From Azophilus sp965116165 (GTDB taxonomy: Bacteria > Pseudomonadota > Gammaproteobacteria > Pseudomonadales > Azotimanducaceae): a DNA stretch of 64,000 bases. Positions 1 to 8,861 of this stretch are shown in pieces. How positions within the stretch are numbered: position 1 is the first letter of the stretch; the number at the start of each line of letters is the position of its first letter. The position numbers were made by a program, and so were the translations under genes. The stretch lies in assembly GCA_965116165.1 (NCBI GenBank), contig OZ220484.1, forward strand, positions 2,232,001-2,296,000, written 5' to 3'. Below the pieces are notes generated by a model. It did no database searches, had not been told where the DNA came from, and saw only the letters and a list, made by a program, of their open reading frames with translations.

Positions 1-2
1 GG

Positions 3-1499
3 AATTCATGGCGTGTGAGCGCGCTGGGGCTCATGCATGTCGGCGTCGGCGAGGGGCCGGAGATCATCCAGATGTTCGGGCGCGGTGTGCGGCTCAAGGG
101 TTGGAACATGAGTCTCAAGCGCCATCGCCACACGGCGGCTGCGGTGCCCGCCAACAGCAACGGTCTGACAGAACTGGAAACCCTGCGCATCTTCGGGCTG
201 AAATCCGCCTATATGCAGACCTTCCGAGACATGCTGGCAACGGACGGGGTTGCGACCGAGGAAATCCGGCTGCCGGTCACCTGGAACTTCGCGCGGCGGC
301 AATTGAAGATCGTCCGGCTCCGGGAAGGACTGGACTATGCGCGCTCTGGGGATCGTTCCGTCCTGCCGGCGCCAGACGGCGCAGATAGGCCGAAGGCGGA
401 ACTGAACCTGTTTTCCCGATTGCAGGCGCTCGAAACCGGAAGCCGGCGGGCCGCAGCGGAGGCGCAGGCGCAAGCGGCGTCGGCAAGGCTGGAGCGCCGC
501 CATACCGCCTTGTTCGACCACACGCGCATTTACGACAAGCTGCTGGCGCGCAAGGAGCGGGAAGGCTGGCATAACCTTTCCATCGACCGCGCAACGGTGG
601 ACGCATTGCTGGACCGGGACGACTGGTACGAACTCCATTTGCCGCCGGAGCGGCTGGCGCCGAAGAACTTCGCCGACCTGCTGAAGCTGGAGGATGTTGC
701 GGTCGAACTGATCGCCGACTACGCCGGCCGGTTCTGGCGCCGCCAGCGACGCAGGTGGGAAGGCAAGAATCTCGAAGTGAGGACGCTCGACGAGTCCGAT
801 CCCAACCATATCCGCGAATATCGGATATCGGTGGATGAGAGCAAGGCGCATCTGGCCGGGGAGATCCGGACGCTTTCCAGCAATATCCGGGAAGTTTCGT
901 TCTGGAATCTGGGGTTCGGCGTCCTGATGCGCGACGCGCACGCCTACAAGCCGCTGCTCCATGTCGCCGGCAAGCGCGTCGTCACCGTCCGGCCCGTGCT
1001 CCTGAACGACGGTGAGAAGAAGGTCGTCGAGGCGCTGACCGACTTAGCGAAACGCGGCGACCCTTGCCTGCAGGAGCGGGAGTTGTTCCTGATCCGCAAC
1101 ATGAGCCGAGGCCACGGCGTCTCTTTCTTCGAGGACCACGCCTATTACCCGGATTTCATCGTCTGGCTGGCGAAGGGGTAAGACCAGCACATCCTGTTCC
1201 TCGATTCCAAGGGGCTGATCAGGTTTGGCCCCGACGAGCGCAGGAAGGTGGGGCTGCACCGCGAAATAAAGGAAGTTGAAAAGCAGGTGCTCCGGGACAA
1301 CCCGGAGCTGAAGCTCCGCCTGCACGCCTATGTGCTCTCCGTCACGCCGCCCGACCAGATCGGAGCAGGGCTGCGCAGCCGGGAGGAATGGTCCGGGAAG
1401 GGTTTGTACTTCCTCAAGGATCCGAAGTGGCCGCAGCAGATCCTGGAGGATGCCCTGCAACAGGGAACAGGATCGACCGGCGCGGCGCGCCGCAACTGA
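3..1499 (+). pseudogene. Type III restriction subunit (Res), C-terminal part, interrupted by an in-frame stop
   Basis: The reading frame is open from the left edge, so the N-terminal helicase motifs lie outside the window. A helicase motif VI-like stretch (QMFGRGVRLKG) is near position 70. The C-terminal nuclease-like part follows, with FFEDHAYYPDFIVWL around 1130-1170. A TAA at 1179-1181 interrupts the frame. Immediately after it the same frame continues with HILFLDSKGLIRFGPDERRKV and stays open to a TGA at 1497-1499, so the gene looks like one coding region broken by a nonsense change. Type III Res proteins carry a D-x-K/PD-like nuclease at this end, so the break probably abolishes cleavage. 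Family call rests on motif recognition only. Confidence 0.72.
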
Positions 1500-1583
1500 T
1501 GCCGCTGGGCGGGCGCGGTTGGGAATGGCTCTCCGGCGGTGATCTTCCCCCATAAAGCCGTAACCTGTTCCTGTCGACTGCTC

Positions 1584-1673
1584 CTCGATAGAGCAGCATT
1601 TAGCTACTCGTAAGCATATTGATTTGATTAAATCGGATACCCCGACTACAGGATTAATCAGAGGTTCCCTTAG
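1584..1673 (+). repeat. MITE-1 copy A (left end degenerate)
   Basis: Matches the 99-bp interspersed element from its TCGATAGAGCAGCATT segment to the terminal GAGGTTCC. The left ~15 bp are not recognisable. It is followed by CTTAG, consistent with a YTAR target. The TTA at 1670-1672 is the reverse-strand TAA stop of smpB, so the element abuts that stop codon. Confidence 0.8.
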
Positions 1674-2152
1674 CTTTTCTTGAGCAATCGCTCCTTTTGC
1701 CTTGCCCAATCCCGGTCTCGCAAGGCGGCCCGCTTATCGTGCTGTTTCTTGCCCTTGCCGAGCGCAATCTCGCATTTGACCCGGTTGTTTTTCCAGTAGA
1801 GCGAGGTGGCGATACAGGCATAGCCCCGGGCTTGGGTGGCGGTGAATATCCTAGCCAGCTCCCGGGCGTGCAGCAGCAGCTTGCGGGTGCGGGACGGGTC
1901 CGGCGCGATGTGCGATGAGGCGCTGGCGAGCGGCGTGATCTGGGCGCCAAGCAGATAGGCCTCGCCGTCCCGCAGCAGCACATAGCTGTCCACCATCTGC
2001 GCCTTGCCGGCGCGCAGGCTCTTGACCTCCCAGCCCTGTAAAGCCAATCCGGCTTCGAAGCGCTCCTCGAGATGGTAGTTGTGCGCGGCTCGCTTGTTGC
2101 GGGCGATGATCCGCCCGGCGGACGGGGCGGCTGTCTTGTTTTGGGGAGTCAT
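1670..2152 (-). CDS. smpB: SsrA-binding protein SmpB
   Basis: The product (160 residues) binds tmRNA and delivers it to stalled ribosomes for trans-translation. Family hallmarks are visible: N-terminal ARNKRAAHNYHLEERFEAGL, then GWEVKSLRAGKAQ, a central SHIAPDPSRTRKLLLH segment and the basic C-terminal tail RDWARQKERLLKK. The longer open frame upstream of 2152 reads through MITE-1 copy B, so I place the start at the ATG giving MTPQNK; another ATG two codons upstream is possible. The gene is bracketed by MITE-1 copies A and B, and its TAA stop coincides with the probable YTAR target of copy A. The tmRNA gene is not in this window. Confidence 0.93.
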   Translation of the reverse strand: MTPQNKTAAPSAGRIIARNKRAAHNYHLEERFEAGLALQGWEVKSLRAGKAQMVDSYVLLRDGEAYLLGAQITPLASASSHIAPDPSRTRKLLLHARELARIFTATQARGYACIATSLYWKNNRVKCEIALGKGKKQHDKRAALRDRDWARQKERLLKKS

Positions 2153-2186
2153 AACCATAAGTTGGGGGATTAGAAGCAGAAAACTA

Positions 2187-2293
2187 CTATGGACCGTCTG
2201 AACAAGTCGATAGAGCAGCATTGACCTATTCGTAAATTATTGATTTTGTTAAATAGGATGCCCCGGCTACAGGATTAATCAGAGGTTCCTATG
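2187..2293 (+). repeat. MITE-1 copy B
   Basis: A 99-bp copy at 2191-2289 begins GGACCGTCTGAACAAG and ends AATCAGAGGTTCC. Flanking 4-mers are CTAT and TATG, so a target duplication is not clear. It lies between smpB and the SNF transporter. Its reverse-strand translation makes the spurious N-terminal extension of smpB. Confidence 0.85.
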
Positions 2294-2349
2294 TTGGGTT
2301 TTGTCAACTCATCGATATAATTCCCTTTTTTGCTCGGAGAGGGAACGAG

Positions 2350-3738
2350 ATGATATCCAACACGGAATCGCGGCACGGCATGTGGTCGAGTCGCTGGCTG
2401 TTTGTGCTCGCGGCCGCCGGATCCGCGGTGGGGCTCGGCAACATCTGGAAGTTTCCCTATGTCGCGGGCGAGAACGGTGGCGGCGCCTTTGTTCTGGTTT
2501 ATCTCGTCTGTGTGGCTCTGGTGGGTGTCCCCATCATGTTGGCCGAGGTGCTCATCGGCCGGGAGGGGCGCCAGAGCCCGATCAACACGCTGCGCTTCCT
2601 AACCCAGCAGCACCATAGAAAACCCAGGTGGGTACTATTTGCCTGGATGGGCGTGCTGGCCGGCTTTCTGATCCTGTCCTATTACGCCGTTATCGCGGGT
2701 TGGGCACTCTATTACATTTTTCGGATGGCGGACGGCACCTTCAACGGCATTTCCGCCGAATACGCCGCCCAGGCATTCAACGAATTTCTGGCGAACCCTT
2801 GGCAGATGCTGTTTTGGCACACTCTGTTCATGGTGGCGACGGTCTTCATTATCGGCCGTGGTGTGATTCGGGGCCTGGAGACCGCCATCCGCTGGATCAT
2901 GCCGCTGCTGTTCGTGCTGCTGTTCGTGCTGCTGGGCTACGGCGTGACGAGCGGTGGATTCGCGCAGGGCGTGGATTTCATGTTCCGGTTCGATTGGGGG
3001 TCGGTGACCGGGGAAGCATTCCTCATGGCGCTCGGCCAGGCATTCTTTTCCCTGAGCGTCGGCATGGGGGTCATCATGGCCTATGGCGCCTATTTGCCCA
3101 GTTCGGCCTCCATCACAGGCACCGTGGTGACCGTTGCCGCCCTCGACACCCTGGTCGCGGTGGCGGCGGGGCTCGCGATCTTCCCGATCGTATTCGCCAA
3201 CGGCCTGGAACCGGGGCAAGGGCCCGGACTCATGTTCGTAACCATTCCGCTGGCGTTTGGGCACCTGCCCCTGGGTGCGTTGTTTGGAGCCATCTTCTTT
3301 CTGTTGGTGAGCTTTGCGGCGGTCACCTCGGCGATTTCCATTGCCGAGCCCGCGCTGGCCTACCTGGTTGAGGAGTACAACGCCAAGCGCTCCCGAGTCG
3401 CCATCACTTTCGGCGGGGTCTGCTGGTTGCTTGGTATCGGTACGGTGTTGTCGTTCAACGAATGGTCGGATGTTTATGTGGTGGCGGAACTGACGATATT
3501 CGGCTTTGTCGATTACCTCTCGCAAAACATCATGTTGCCCCTGGGCGGTTTTTTCATCGCGCTGTTCGCGGTCTATGCGTTGCCGAAGGCGGTGGTGCAA
3601 AGCCAACTGCGATTGAACGGCAAGGTGCAGGAGACGGTGTGGCGCGTCCTGGGGGGTGTCGTGGCGCCCCTGGGTGTGCTGGCCGTGTTCTTGGTGACGA
3701 TCATTGGGTTTGATACGATCATGGGATGGTTTTCCTGA
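2350..3738 (+). CDS. Sodium-dependent neurotransmitter-symporter family (SNF/NSS) transporter
   Basis: A 462-residue integral membrane protein of the LeuT-type fold family, which couples Na+ to uptake of amino acids or similar small substrates. The first segment shows the family signature: SRWLFVLAAAGSAVGLGNIW, then KFPYVAGENGGGAFVLVYL. About eleven to twelve hydrophobic segments follow. The unwound TM6-like region (LGQAFFSLSVGMGVIMAYGAY) and a TM8-like LLVSFAAVTSAIS are visible. Start is the ATG preceded by GGAGAGGGAACGAG. In many gammaproteobacteria ratA sits between smpB and rnfH; here this transporter occupies the place. The substrate cannot be read from sequence. Confidence 0.88.
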   Translation: MISNTESRHGMWSSRWLFVLAAAGSAVGLGNIWKFPYVAGENGGGAFVLVYLVCVALVGVPIMLAEVLIGREGRQSPINTLRFLTQQHHRKPRWVLFAWMGVLAGFLILSYYAVIAGWALYYIFRMADGTFNGISAEYAAQAFNEFLANPWQMLFWHTLFMVATVFIIGRGVIRGLETAIRWIMPLLFVLLFVLLGYGVTSGGFAQGVDFMFRFDWGSVTGEAFLMALGQAFFSLSVGMGVIMAYGAYLPSSASITGTVVTVAALDTLVAVAAGLAIFPIVFANGLEPGQGPGLMFVTIPLAFGHLPLGALFGAIFFLLVSFAAVTSAISIAEPALAYLVEEYNAKRSRVAITFGGVCWLLGIGTVLSFNEWSDVYVVAELTIFGFVDYLSQNIMLPLGGFFIALFAVYALPKAVVQSQLRLNGKVQETVWRVLGGVVAPLGVLAVFLVTIIGFDTIMGWFS

Positions 3739-3751
3739 TCGGTGTTGGGGA

Positions 3752-4015
3752 ATGCGCGTTGCCATCGCCTACGGCACGGCCAGCGAGCAGACGCTGACCA
3801 GCCTGGAGCTCGAAGAGGGCGCGACCATCGCCGATGCGCTGCGGGCGGCTCGGGACAGGCCCCCATTTTCCAACCTGCCTCTGGCGTCGATGCCGGTGGG
3901 CGTGTTCGGTCGTCCGGCTGGTCGAGACACCCTGCTGAAACCGGGTGACCGGGTGGAACTGTACCGGCCGCTGGTTATGGATCCGAGGGAGGCGCGGCGG
4001 CGGCGGGCGCGGTGA
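3752..4015 (+). CDS. rnfH: RnfH family ubiquitin-like protein
   Basis: A small (87 residue) beta-grasp protein of the RnfH (UPF0125) family, typically encoded between smpB/ratA and bamE. The core reads MRVAIAYG, later LPLASMPVGVFG and a KPGDRVELYRPL motif diagnostic of the family, followed by a basic tail (DPREARRRRAR). The ATG at 3752 is preceded by a G-rich TGTTGGGGA. It begins 13 bases after the transporter stop and faces bamE, the two genes converging. The molecular role of RnfH is not well established. Confidence 0.88.
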   Translation: MRVAIAYGTASEQTLTSLELEEGATIADALRAARDRPPFSNLPLASMPVGVFGRPAGRDTLLKPGDRVELYRPLVMDPREARRRRAR

Positions 4016-4050
4016 CGGCCCCTGCGCGAAACCACCCTCAATCCCCCCTT

Positions 4051-4458
4051 CTACCCCTCCAAATCGGCCCCATCCGCTCCATCGGAGGCTTTGGCGGGTC
4101 GCTCGGCGCTCGGCGCATAGTCGCCGGTGAAGTAGGCGAGCTGATCCCCTTTGAAGTGCAGGCTGACTCGCTTCTCGTCGCCGAGAACGCCGGGCACATC
4201 AAGGGTATAGATGTAATCCCAACGATCCCGGTCGAAGGTGTTGCGGACCACGGGCGCACCCATGATGTAGGCCACCTGGGCGCGGGTCATGCCGGGTTTC
4301 AGGGAGTCGATCATTTCTTGGGTGATGACGTTGCCCTGCTGCACCGTCACCTTGTGCACCCTGGGTATCTTGAATTTCGGCATCTTCGGCATGGACATGG
4401 AGCATCCAGCCAACAGCACGGCGGCGGCAAGAAGAGGAATTATGGCTCGGAGCCTCAT
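4051..4458 (-). CDS. bamE: Outer membrane assembly lipoprotein BamE (SmpA)
   Basis: A 135-residue lipoprotein of the beta-barrel assembly machinery at the outer membrane. A lipoprotein signal with lipobox LLAGC is visible at residues 14-18 after an N-terminal hydrophobic run. The SmpA/OmlA fold follows, with VTVQQGNVITQEMIDSLKPG, the MTRAQVAYIMGAP motif and DRWDYIYTLDVPG. The start at 4458 is chosen because it places the signal peptide at the N terminus; an open frame extends upstream without homology. In many relatives fur is the divergent neighbour; here it is not present. Confidence 0.94.
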   Translation of the reverse strand: MRLRAIIPLLAAAVLLAGCSMSMPKMPKFKIPRVHKVTVQQGNVITQEMIDSLKPGMTRAQVAYIMGAPVVRNTFDRDRWDYIYTLDVPGVLGDEKRVSLHFKGDQLAYFTGDYAPSAERPAKASDGADGADLEG

Positions 4459-4600
4459 TGAACGGTCCCGGCGAAAAATACAGGGGAATGGTAGCCGCTC
4501 CGGTTGAGACCGGCAAAGCCCAACTGATGTGGTCCCGCCCTCGGTAATTCCCGCCAAGCAAGTATCTTCGTGAAAATCCGCTCCGAGCCAATGTTTGGGA

Positions 4601-4650
4601 ATTTGGGAATTATATCGCAAAGTCACAATAACACCGGATATTTCATCAAT
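4601..4650 (+). repeat. Dispersed ~50-bp repeat, copy 1
   Basis: Shares ATATCGCAAAGTCACAA and the following TTTCATCAAT with a second copy upstream of the rRNA operon (58224-58273). The identity is high over about 50 bp. No inverted ends are seen. It touches the end of the IS1595-like fragment. Confidence 0.7.
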
Positions 4651-4774
4651 CAGACTTGAATCGAAACGGGCGCATGAACAACTGCCACGCCTTGTCCTCG
4701 TCGGCGAATTTCACCGCGACCTCAAGCGAGGCCATGTCCTTGCGATGGGATTTGCCGGGTGCCTTCTGTGTCAC
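4646..4774 (-). pseudogene. IS1595-family transposase N-terminal fragment
   Basis: Reading the reverse strand from a GTG at 4774 gives 42 residues starting VTQKAPGKSHRKDMASLEV, continuing KFADEDKAWQLFM, before a TGA. The KAPGKSHRKG...l.el...FpDE..A..wf pattern is the N terminus of IS1595-group transposases. Nothing downstream continues the match, so this is a scrap left after insertion and decay. The stretch 4459-4817 between bamE and hrcA otherwise holds only the dispersed repeat. Confidence 0.5.
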
Positions 4775-4817
4775 TCATAGGGTCATATTTCGGAGTTTCG
4801 GCGTAGCAAGACTGTTC

Positions 4818-5852
4818 CTACGGGTGTTGCAGCGCCTTGCCAAGCATGCGCGCCGTCATATCCACCACGGGGATGACCCGCTGATAGGCCATTCGCGTCG
4901 GCCCGATCACGCCGAGCACCCCGGCGATTTGCCCATTCACCGTGTAGGACGAGGTGACCAGGCTCAATTCGTCGAGCACCCGGTAGCCCGACTCCTCGCC
5001 GATATAGAGCTGGATACCCTGGGAGTTCAGGCTTTGGTCGAGCAAATGCAGAATGCTGCCCTTGCGCGAGAAAGCCTCGAACAGGCTTCTGACGGTCTCG
5101 GTGTCCTCGCTTAGATCCAGAAATTTCGATTCGCCGGAGACCACGAAGCTTCTTTCTTCGGTTTCATCGGCTTCGAAGGCCCGGGTGGCCAGATCGAGCG
5201 AGGCCTGCATGAGGCGGGTTATGCGATCCTTGTCGCGCTGCATGCTGTTGATTAGCTCCTGCCGGATTTCCACCAGCGTCAGGCCGCCGAACTCGCGATT
5301 CAGGTAGTTGGACGCCCGCAGCAGTTCGTTGTCGTCGTATTCGCGATCCACATGCATGACACGGTTCTGCACCTCCCGGTCGTTGTAGACCAGAATTACC
5401 AGCACCCGGTCGCCTTCCAGATTCAGGAATTCCACATGCCGCAGTGCCTGCCCCTCGCGCCTCGGCAGCGTCACGATTCCGGTCATCTCCGTGATTAGGA
5501 AAAGCAGGTGCGAAGCGGATTCCACGAGCTTGGAGGGAGGCATGTCGGAGTTGAGTTGGGATTCGAGGCTCTGCATGCCGGCCTCGTCGAGCGGCTCGAC
5601 CGACAGCAGGCTGTCGACAAAAAAACGCAAACCCTGGCTGGTGGGAATCTTGCCGGCGGAGGTATGCGGTGATTTGACCAGACCCCGGCCTTCCAGCCGG
5701 GCCATGATGTTGCGCACGGTCGCCGCGCTGATGTGCACATTGGGACGCTCGGCCAGCGCCTTGGAGGCAACCGGCCTGCCGTCGTCGATATAGCGTTCCA
5801 CCAACAGTTTGAAGAGCTGTTCGGCGCGGTCGTCTACCGTCTCCGCCACCAT
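4818..5852 (-). CDS. hrcA: Heat-inducible transcription repressor HrcA
   Basis: A ~344-residue repressor of heat-shock genes that normally binds CIRCE operators. The N-terminal winged helix shows DRAEQLFKLLVERYIDDG, RPVASKAL, ISAATVRNIMARLEGRGLV and SPHTSAGKIPTSQGLRFFVD. The C-terminal domain ends IGPTRMAYQRVIPVVDMTAR. I use the ATG at 5852; a TTG at 5897 in the same frame would add 15 residues, and neither has an obvious Shine-Dalgarno sequence. It is divergent from recN. I see no TTAGCACTC/GAGTGCTAA operator near hrcA, grpE or dnaK, so its target is unclear here. Confidence 0.95.
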   Translation of the reverse strand: MVAETVDDRAEQLFKLLVERYIDDGRPVASKALAERPNVHISAATVRNIMARLEGRGLVKSPHTSAGKIPTSQGLRFFVDSLLSVEPLDEAGMQSLESQLNSDMPPSKLVESASHLLFLITEMTGIVTLPRREGQALRHVEFLNLEGDRVLVILVYNDREVQNRVMHVDREYDDNELLRASNYLNREFGGLTLVEIRQELINSMQRDKDRITRLMQASLDLATRAFEADETEERSFVVSGESKFLDLSEDTETVRSLFEAFSRKGSILHLLDQSLNSQGIQLYIGEESGYRVLDELSLVTSSYTVNGQIAGVLGVIGPTRMAYQRVIPVVDMTARMLGKALQHP

Positions 5853-6017
5853 TTTGGGTGGTGTATCCGTTTGACTTTTCGGATTCCGCCGAGTCAAGAC
5901 CCGCCCACTGTTCGGTTCGCGCCAATATCAAACCGGCACACTACATCATTTTTGCCGCTTTTGGAGCAATTGGACCCCATTCGAGTACTATGCGATTTTT
6001 CGGTTGGTCGTCAAGGC

Positions 6018-7658
6018 TTGCTGAAGCAACTCACCATCTCGAACTTTGCGCTCGTCGGTGCGCTCGATATTGCCTTGGCCGGTGGCCTTACGGTGGTGAC
6101 CGGCGAATCCGGCGCGGGCAAATCCATACTATTGAATGCCTTGGCGTTGGTGCTCGGCGAGCGGGCGAGCCCGGATTTGATCCGGCCCGGGGCGCAACGG
6201 GCGGAGGTCTGCGCCGAATTTGACATCCAGGCGCGGCGGTCGGTGTTGGATTGCCTGAGTGGCAACGAACTTGGCGACGCCGAACAATCGGACCGGTGTC
6301 TCCTGCGGCGCGTTGTCACCCGGGAGGGGCGCTCGCGCGCCTTTGTCAACGGTACGCCGGTTAATTTGCATATGCTGCGGCGGCTTGCGGGGGAACTGGT
6401 CGACATCCACAGCCAGGACGAAAACCAACGGCTCGTGCAAAAAGAGGTGCAACTCGCGCTGCTTGATGCGTACGGCGTTGATTTCGATGCCCGGCAATCG
6501 ATGGCGTTGGCGTATCGGGACTGGCAACGAACGGCGCGGGCGGCGCGGGATTTGCACACGGAACTCGCCAACATCGAGAACCGCGCCGAATTGTTGCGCT
6601 ACCAGTTGGCGGAGCTTGATGCCCTGCGGCTCCGGGAAGGCGAATTCGAGGCGCTGGAAACGGAATACCGCCGCCGCTCCCGGGCACAGCACATTCGGGA
6701 AACGGTTTTACGGATGATCGAGAGCCTGTCGGGGCTGGATGTGTTGCGCCGCGCACAGGGCGATTTGGACGGTATCGATGATCGGCATCCCGCTCTGGAC
6801 CGGGCTAGGGAGTCGTTTATCGGGGCGCTGGAACTCGGCGAGGACGCCCGGCGCGACCTGCACACCTACTTCGACGCCCTGGAAGCGAATCCCGAACAAC
6901 TTGCCGAACTCGAGGAGCGCCTCAATCTCATCCAGGATTTGGCCCGCAAGCATCGCGTGCACCCGCGCGACCTGGCGAATCACGCGGAAGGCCTCAAGGC
7001 GGAACTCGGGACGCTTACCGCCTCCGGCGACGAACTCGATGCACTGCGGGAACAGGCCGCCCGGCACCGCGCCGAATTCGAACGTATTGCCGGCGAAGTG
7101 AGCCACCGGCGCCGCGCCGCCGCTTCGGGTTTCGCCGATGCGGTGGGCACCTGTATGGACTCGTTGGGAATCGGGGATGGGCGACTCGTCGTCCAATTCA
7201 ACGATGCCGAATCCGAGCAGGGTTTGGAAACCGCGGAGTTTCTGGTCACCGCCAATCCGAAGTACGCTCCCGGCAGCCTGCAACGGGTCGCCTCGGGCGG
7301 CGAGCGGGCGCGCATCAGCCTGGCCATTGAAATAGTCGCCGCGGAGCGCGCCCGATTGCCCTGCTTGGTGCTTGATGAGGCGGATGTCGGCGTGGGCGGA
7401 CCAACCGCGGACGTGATTGGCCGGCTGTTGCGCCGTTTGGGCCGCCACACCCAGGTGATCTGCGTGACCCACGCGCCCCAGGTGGCGGCGCTCGGCGATG
7501 CGCATCTGTTGGTGGAAAAGAGCGCGGACCAGGAGATTTCCATCCAATGCCTTGACGACGATGCCCGCATTGAGGAATTGGCGCGCATGCTTGCGGGCGC
7601 GGGCGTTACCGAAAAGTCGCGCGCCTACGCCCGCACGCTGCTTCGGGAGGCGGGCTGA
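6018..7658 (+). CDS. recN: DNA repair protein RecN
   Basis: A 546-residue SMC-like ATPase acting in double-strand break repair. The N-terminal LTISNFALVGALDIAL is followed by Walker A GESGAGKS near residue 29. Then come the long coiled-coil middle, the signature region VASGGERARISLAIEI, Walker B CLVLDEADVGVGG and the terminal ICVTHAPQVAALGD. No ATG or GTG exists at the expected place, so TTG at 6018 (LLKQLTISNF) is the likely start. Length matches the family (~550). It is divergent from hrcA and precedes grpE. Confidence 0.95.
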   Translation: MLKQLTISNFALVGALDIALAGGLTVVTGESGAGKSILLNALALVLGERASPDLIRPGAQRAEVCAEFDIQARRSVLDCLSGNELGDAEQSDRCLLRRVVTREGRSRAFVNGTPVNLHMLRRLAGELVDIHSQDENQRLVQKEVQLALLDAYGVDFDARQSMALAYRDWQRTARAARDLHTELANIENRAELLRYQLAELDALRLREGEFEALETEYRRRSRAQHIRETVLRMIESLSGLDVLRRAQGDLDGIDDRHPALDRARESFIGALELGEDARRDLHTYFDALEANPEQLAELEERLNLIQDLARKHRVHPRDLANHAEGLKAELGTLTASGDELDALREQAARHRAEFERIAGEVSHRRRAAASGFADAVGTCMDSLGIGDGRLVVQFNDAESEQGLETAEFLVTANPKYAPGSLQRVASGGERARISLAIEIVAAERARLPCLVLDEADVGVGGPTADVIGRLLRRLGRHTQVICVTHAPQVAALGDAHLLVEKSADQEISIQCLDDDARIEELARMLAGAGVTEKSRAYARTLLREAG

Positions 7659-7983
7659 TACGCATTGACGTTGGGTTTTTATGGGGGCTTATATACAAGT
7701 TGACATACCGCTATATGCCGGTTTCTAAATTCCTGCTTCATCCTTGAGCGGGTCACCGAGGGTTGAATCCGCTCCAATCGCTCCCATATTGACAACAAGG
7801 GTGCGCGAGGCCATCCGCCTTGGGGGTTGTCTCGGCAATTCCCAAGGCGATGTGTGATCGTTCGTTTGGATCGGAATATCCGGACAGATTCCATTCGGGC
7901 GTTGGTTGGGAGCCAATTTTTGGGCATCGTCACGCTTGGCTGGGGTCGTTTTCACCCTTCGGCAAAGGAGGAATCTAGGAATC
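7659..7983. other. recN-grpE intergenic region
   Basis: No gene seen. It holds the sigma-32-like grpE promoter (7762-7787). A segment near 7683-7720 (GGCTTATATACA and about 25 bases after it) resembles one near 27414-27455 before tpiA. Confidence 0.5.
7762..7787 (+). promoter_or_regulatory. Sigma-32-like promoter for grpE
   Basis: GTTGAA at 7762-7767, a 14-base spacer, then TCCCAT at 7782-7787 within CTCCCATAT. This fits the heat-shock sigma consensus CTTGAA / CCCCATnT. It lies ~200 bases before the grpE start. Confidence 0.55.
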
Positions 7984-8658
7984 ATGATGGATGAGTCCCC
8001 AAAGCCGGCGGCGGATGCCGTTGGCGAGCAGGAAGTGGAGGCCGCTCCGGGCCCCGGCGAAACTGAAAACGCCGCCGGCCGGAACGCATCGGCGGCCGAC
8101 TCGGGCGCAAGCCAATCGGGAGCTGCCGGAGCGGAACCGGCGGCGCGGCAGGAGGGCGAATCCGAAACCCCGGAAGACTTGCGGGTGGCCCTCCTTGCGG
8201 CCCGCGAAGAGGCGGAGCGCCAGCGCGATGCCGCTCTGCGCGCCCAGGCCGAGACGGAAAATATCCGCCGTCGCACGGCCCGCGAAGTGGAGAAGGCGCA
8301 CCTTTCCGCACTCAAAGCATTCGCTCGCGATCTTTTGTCGGTGGCCGATAGCTTGGAGAAGGCGGTGGAAAGCGCGGCCACCGCGGCGGACGCGGCCGCC
8401 GTGGGCGAGGGTGTGCAACTCTCGCTGAAGTTGTTTCTCGATACGCTGGGCAGGCACGGCATTGAACAGTTCGATCCGCACGGCGAACCGTTCGACACGA
8501 ACCAACAGGAGGCCCTGGCGGTCGTCGCCAATGCGGATGCCGAACCCAACTCGGTAATGGAAGTGGTGCGAAAAGGCTATCTGCTCAATGGCCGGGTGGT
8601 GCGCGCCGCGCAGGTGATCGTTAGCAAGGCGCCCCCGGACAAGCCGGTGGCCTGTTAG
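7984..8658 (+). CDS. grpE: Nucleotide exchange factor GrpE
   Basis: A 224-residue cochaperone that releases ADP from DnaK. The N-terminal ~60 residues are acidic and alanine-rich low complexity. A coiled coil follows (LLAAREEAERQRDAALRAQA, then ETENIRRRTARE). The C-terminal beta domain shows GIEQFDPHGEPFDTNQQEA and the closing motif VVRKGYLLNGRVVRAAQVIV. The start is the first of two ATGs, 12 bases after a strong AAAGGAGG. Its TAG stop lies at the left inverted end of MITE-2 copy 1. Confidence 0.96.
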   Translation: MMDESPKPAADAVGEQEVEAAPGPGETENAAGRNASAADSGASQSGAAGAEPAARQEGESETPEDLRVALLAAREEAERQRDAALRAQAETENIRRRTAREVEKAHLSALKAFARDLLSVADSLEKAVESAATAADAAAVGEGVQLSLKLFLDTLGRHGIEQFDPHGEPFDTNQQEALAVVANADAEPNSVMEVVRKGYLLNGRVVRAAQVIVSKAPPDKPVAC

Positions 8659-8838
8659 CCCGACCTATTGCATGAATGAACTACCGCGGCCCTCAATAGC
8701 AGCACAATCACTGGGTGTGCTCCAGCCGTGTGCACAACGCGCTGTCAGGCACGCCCGCGCACGCTCTTAACTCCGCGCACCCAGTGCTTGCACCACTATT
8801 GCCAGCCTCGCAACGTTCATTCGCGAATAGATCGGGCT
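8657..8838. repeat. MITE-2 copy 1: ~182-bp element with inverted ends
   Basis: Left end AGCCCGACCTATTGCATGAA pairs with the reverse complement of the right end (AGCCCGATCTATTCGCGAA). A second copy with the same ends and internal sequence is at 56345-56527. No coding capacity is seen. It sits directly at the grpE stop codon, in the grpE-dnaK gap. Confidence 0.75.
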
Positions 8839-8861
8839 GGAGAGTGCCGACCGTCGCCTCG

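Noticed and set aside
2635..3765. 376-codon reverse-strand open frame opposite the SNF transporter
   Set aside because: Low-complexity His/Gln/Arg-rich translation typical of the antisense of a GC-rich gene; the forward strand has clear family motifs.
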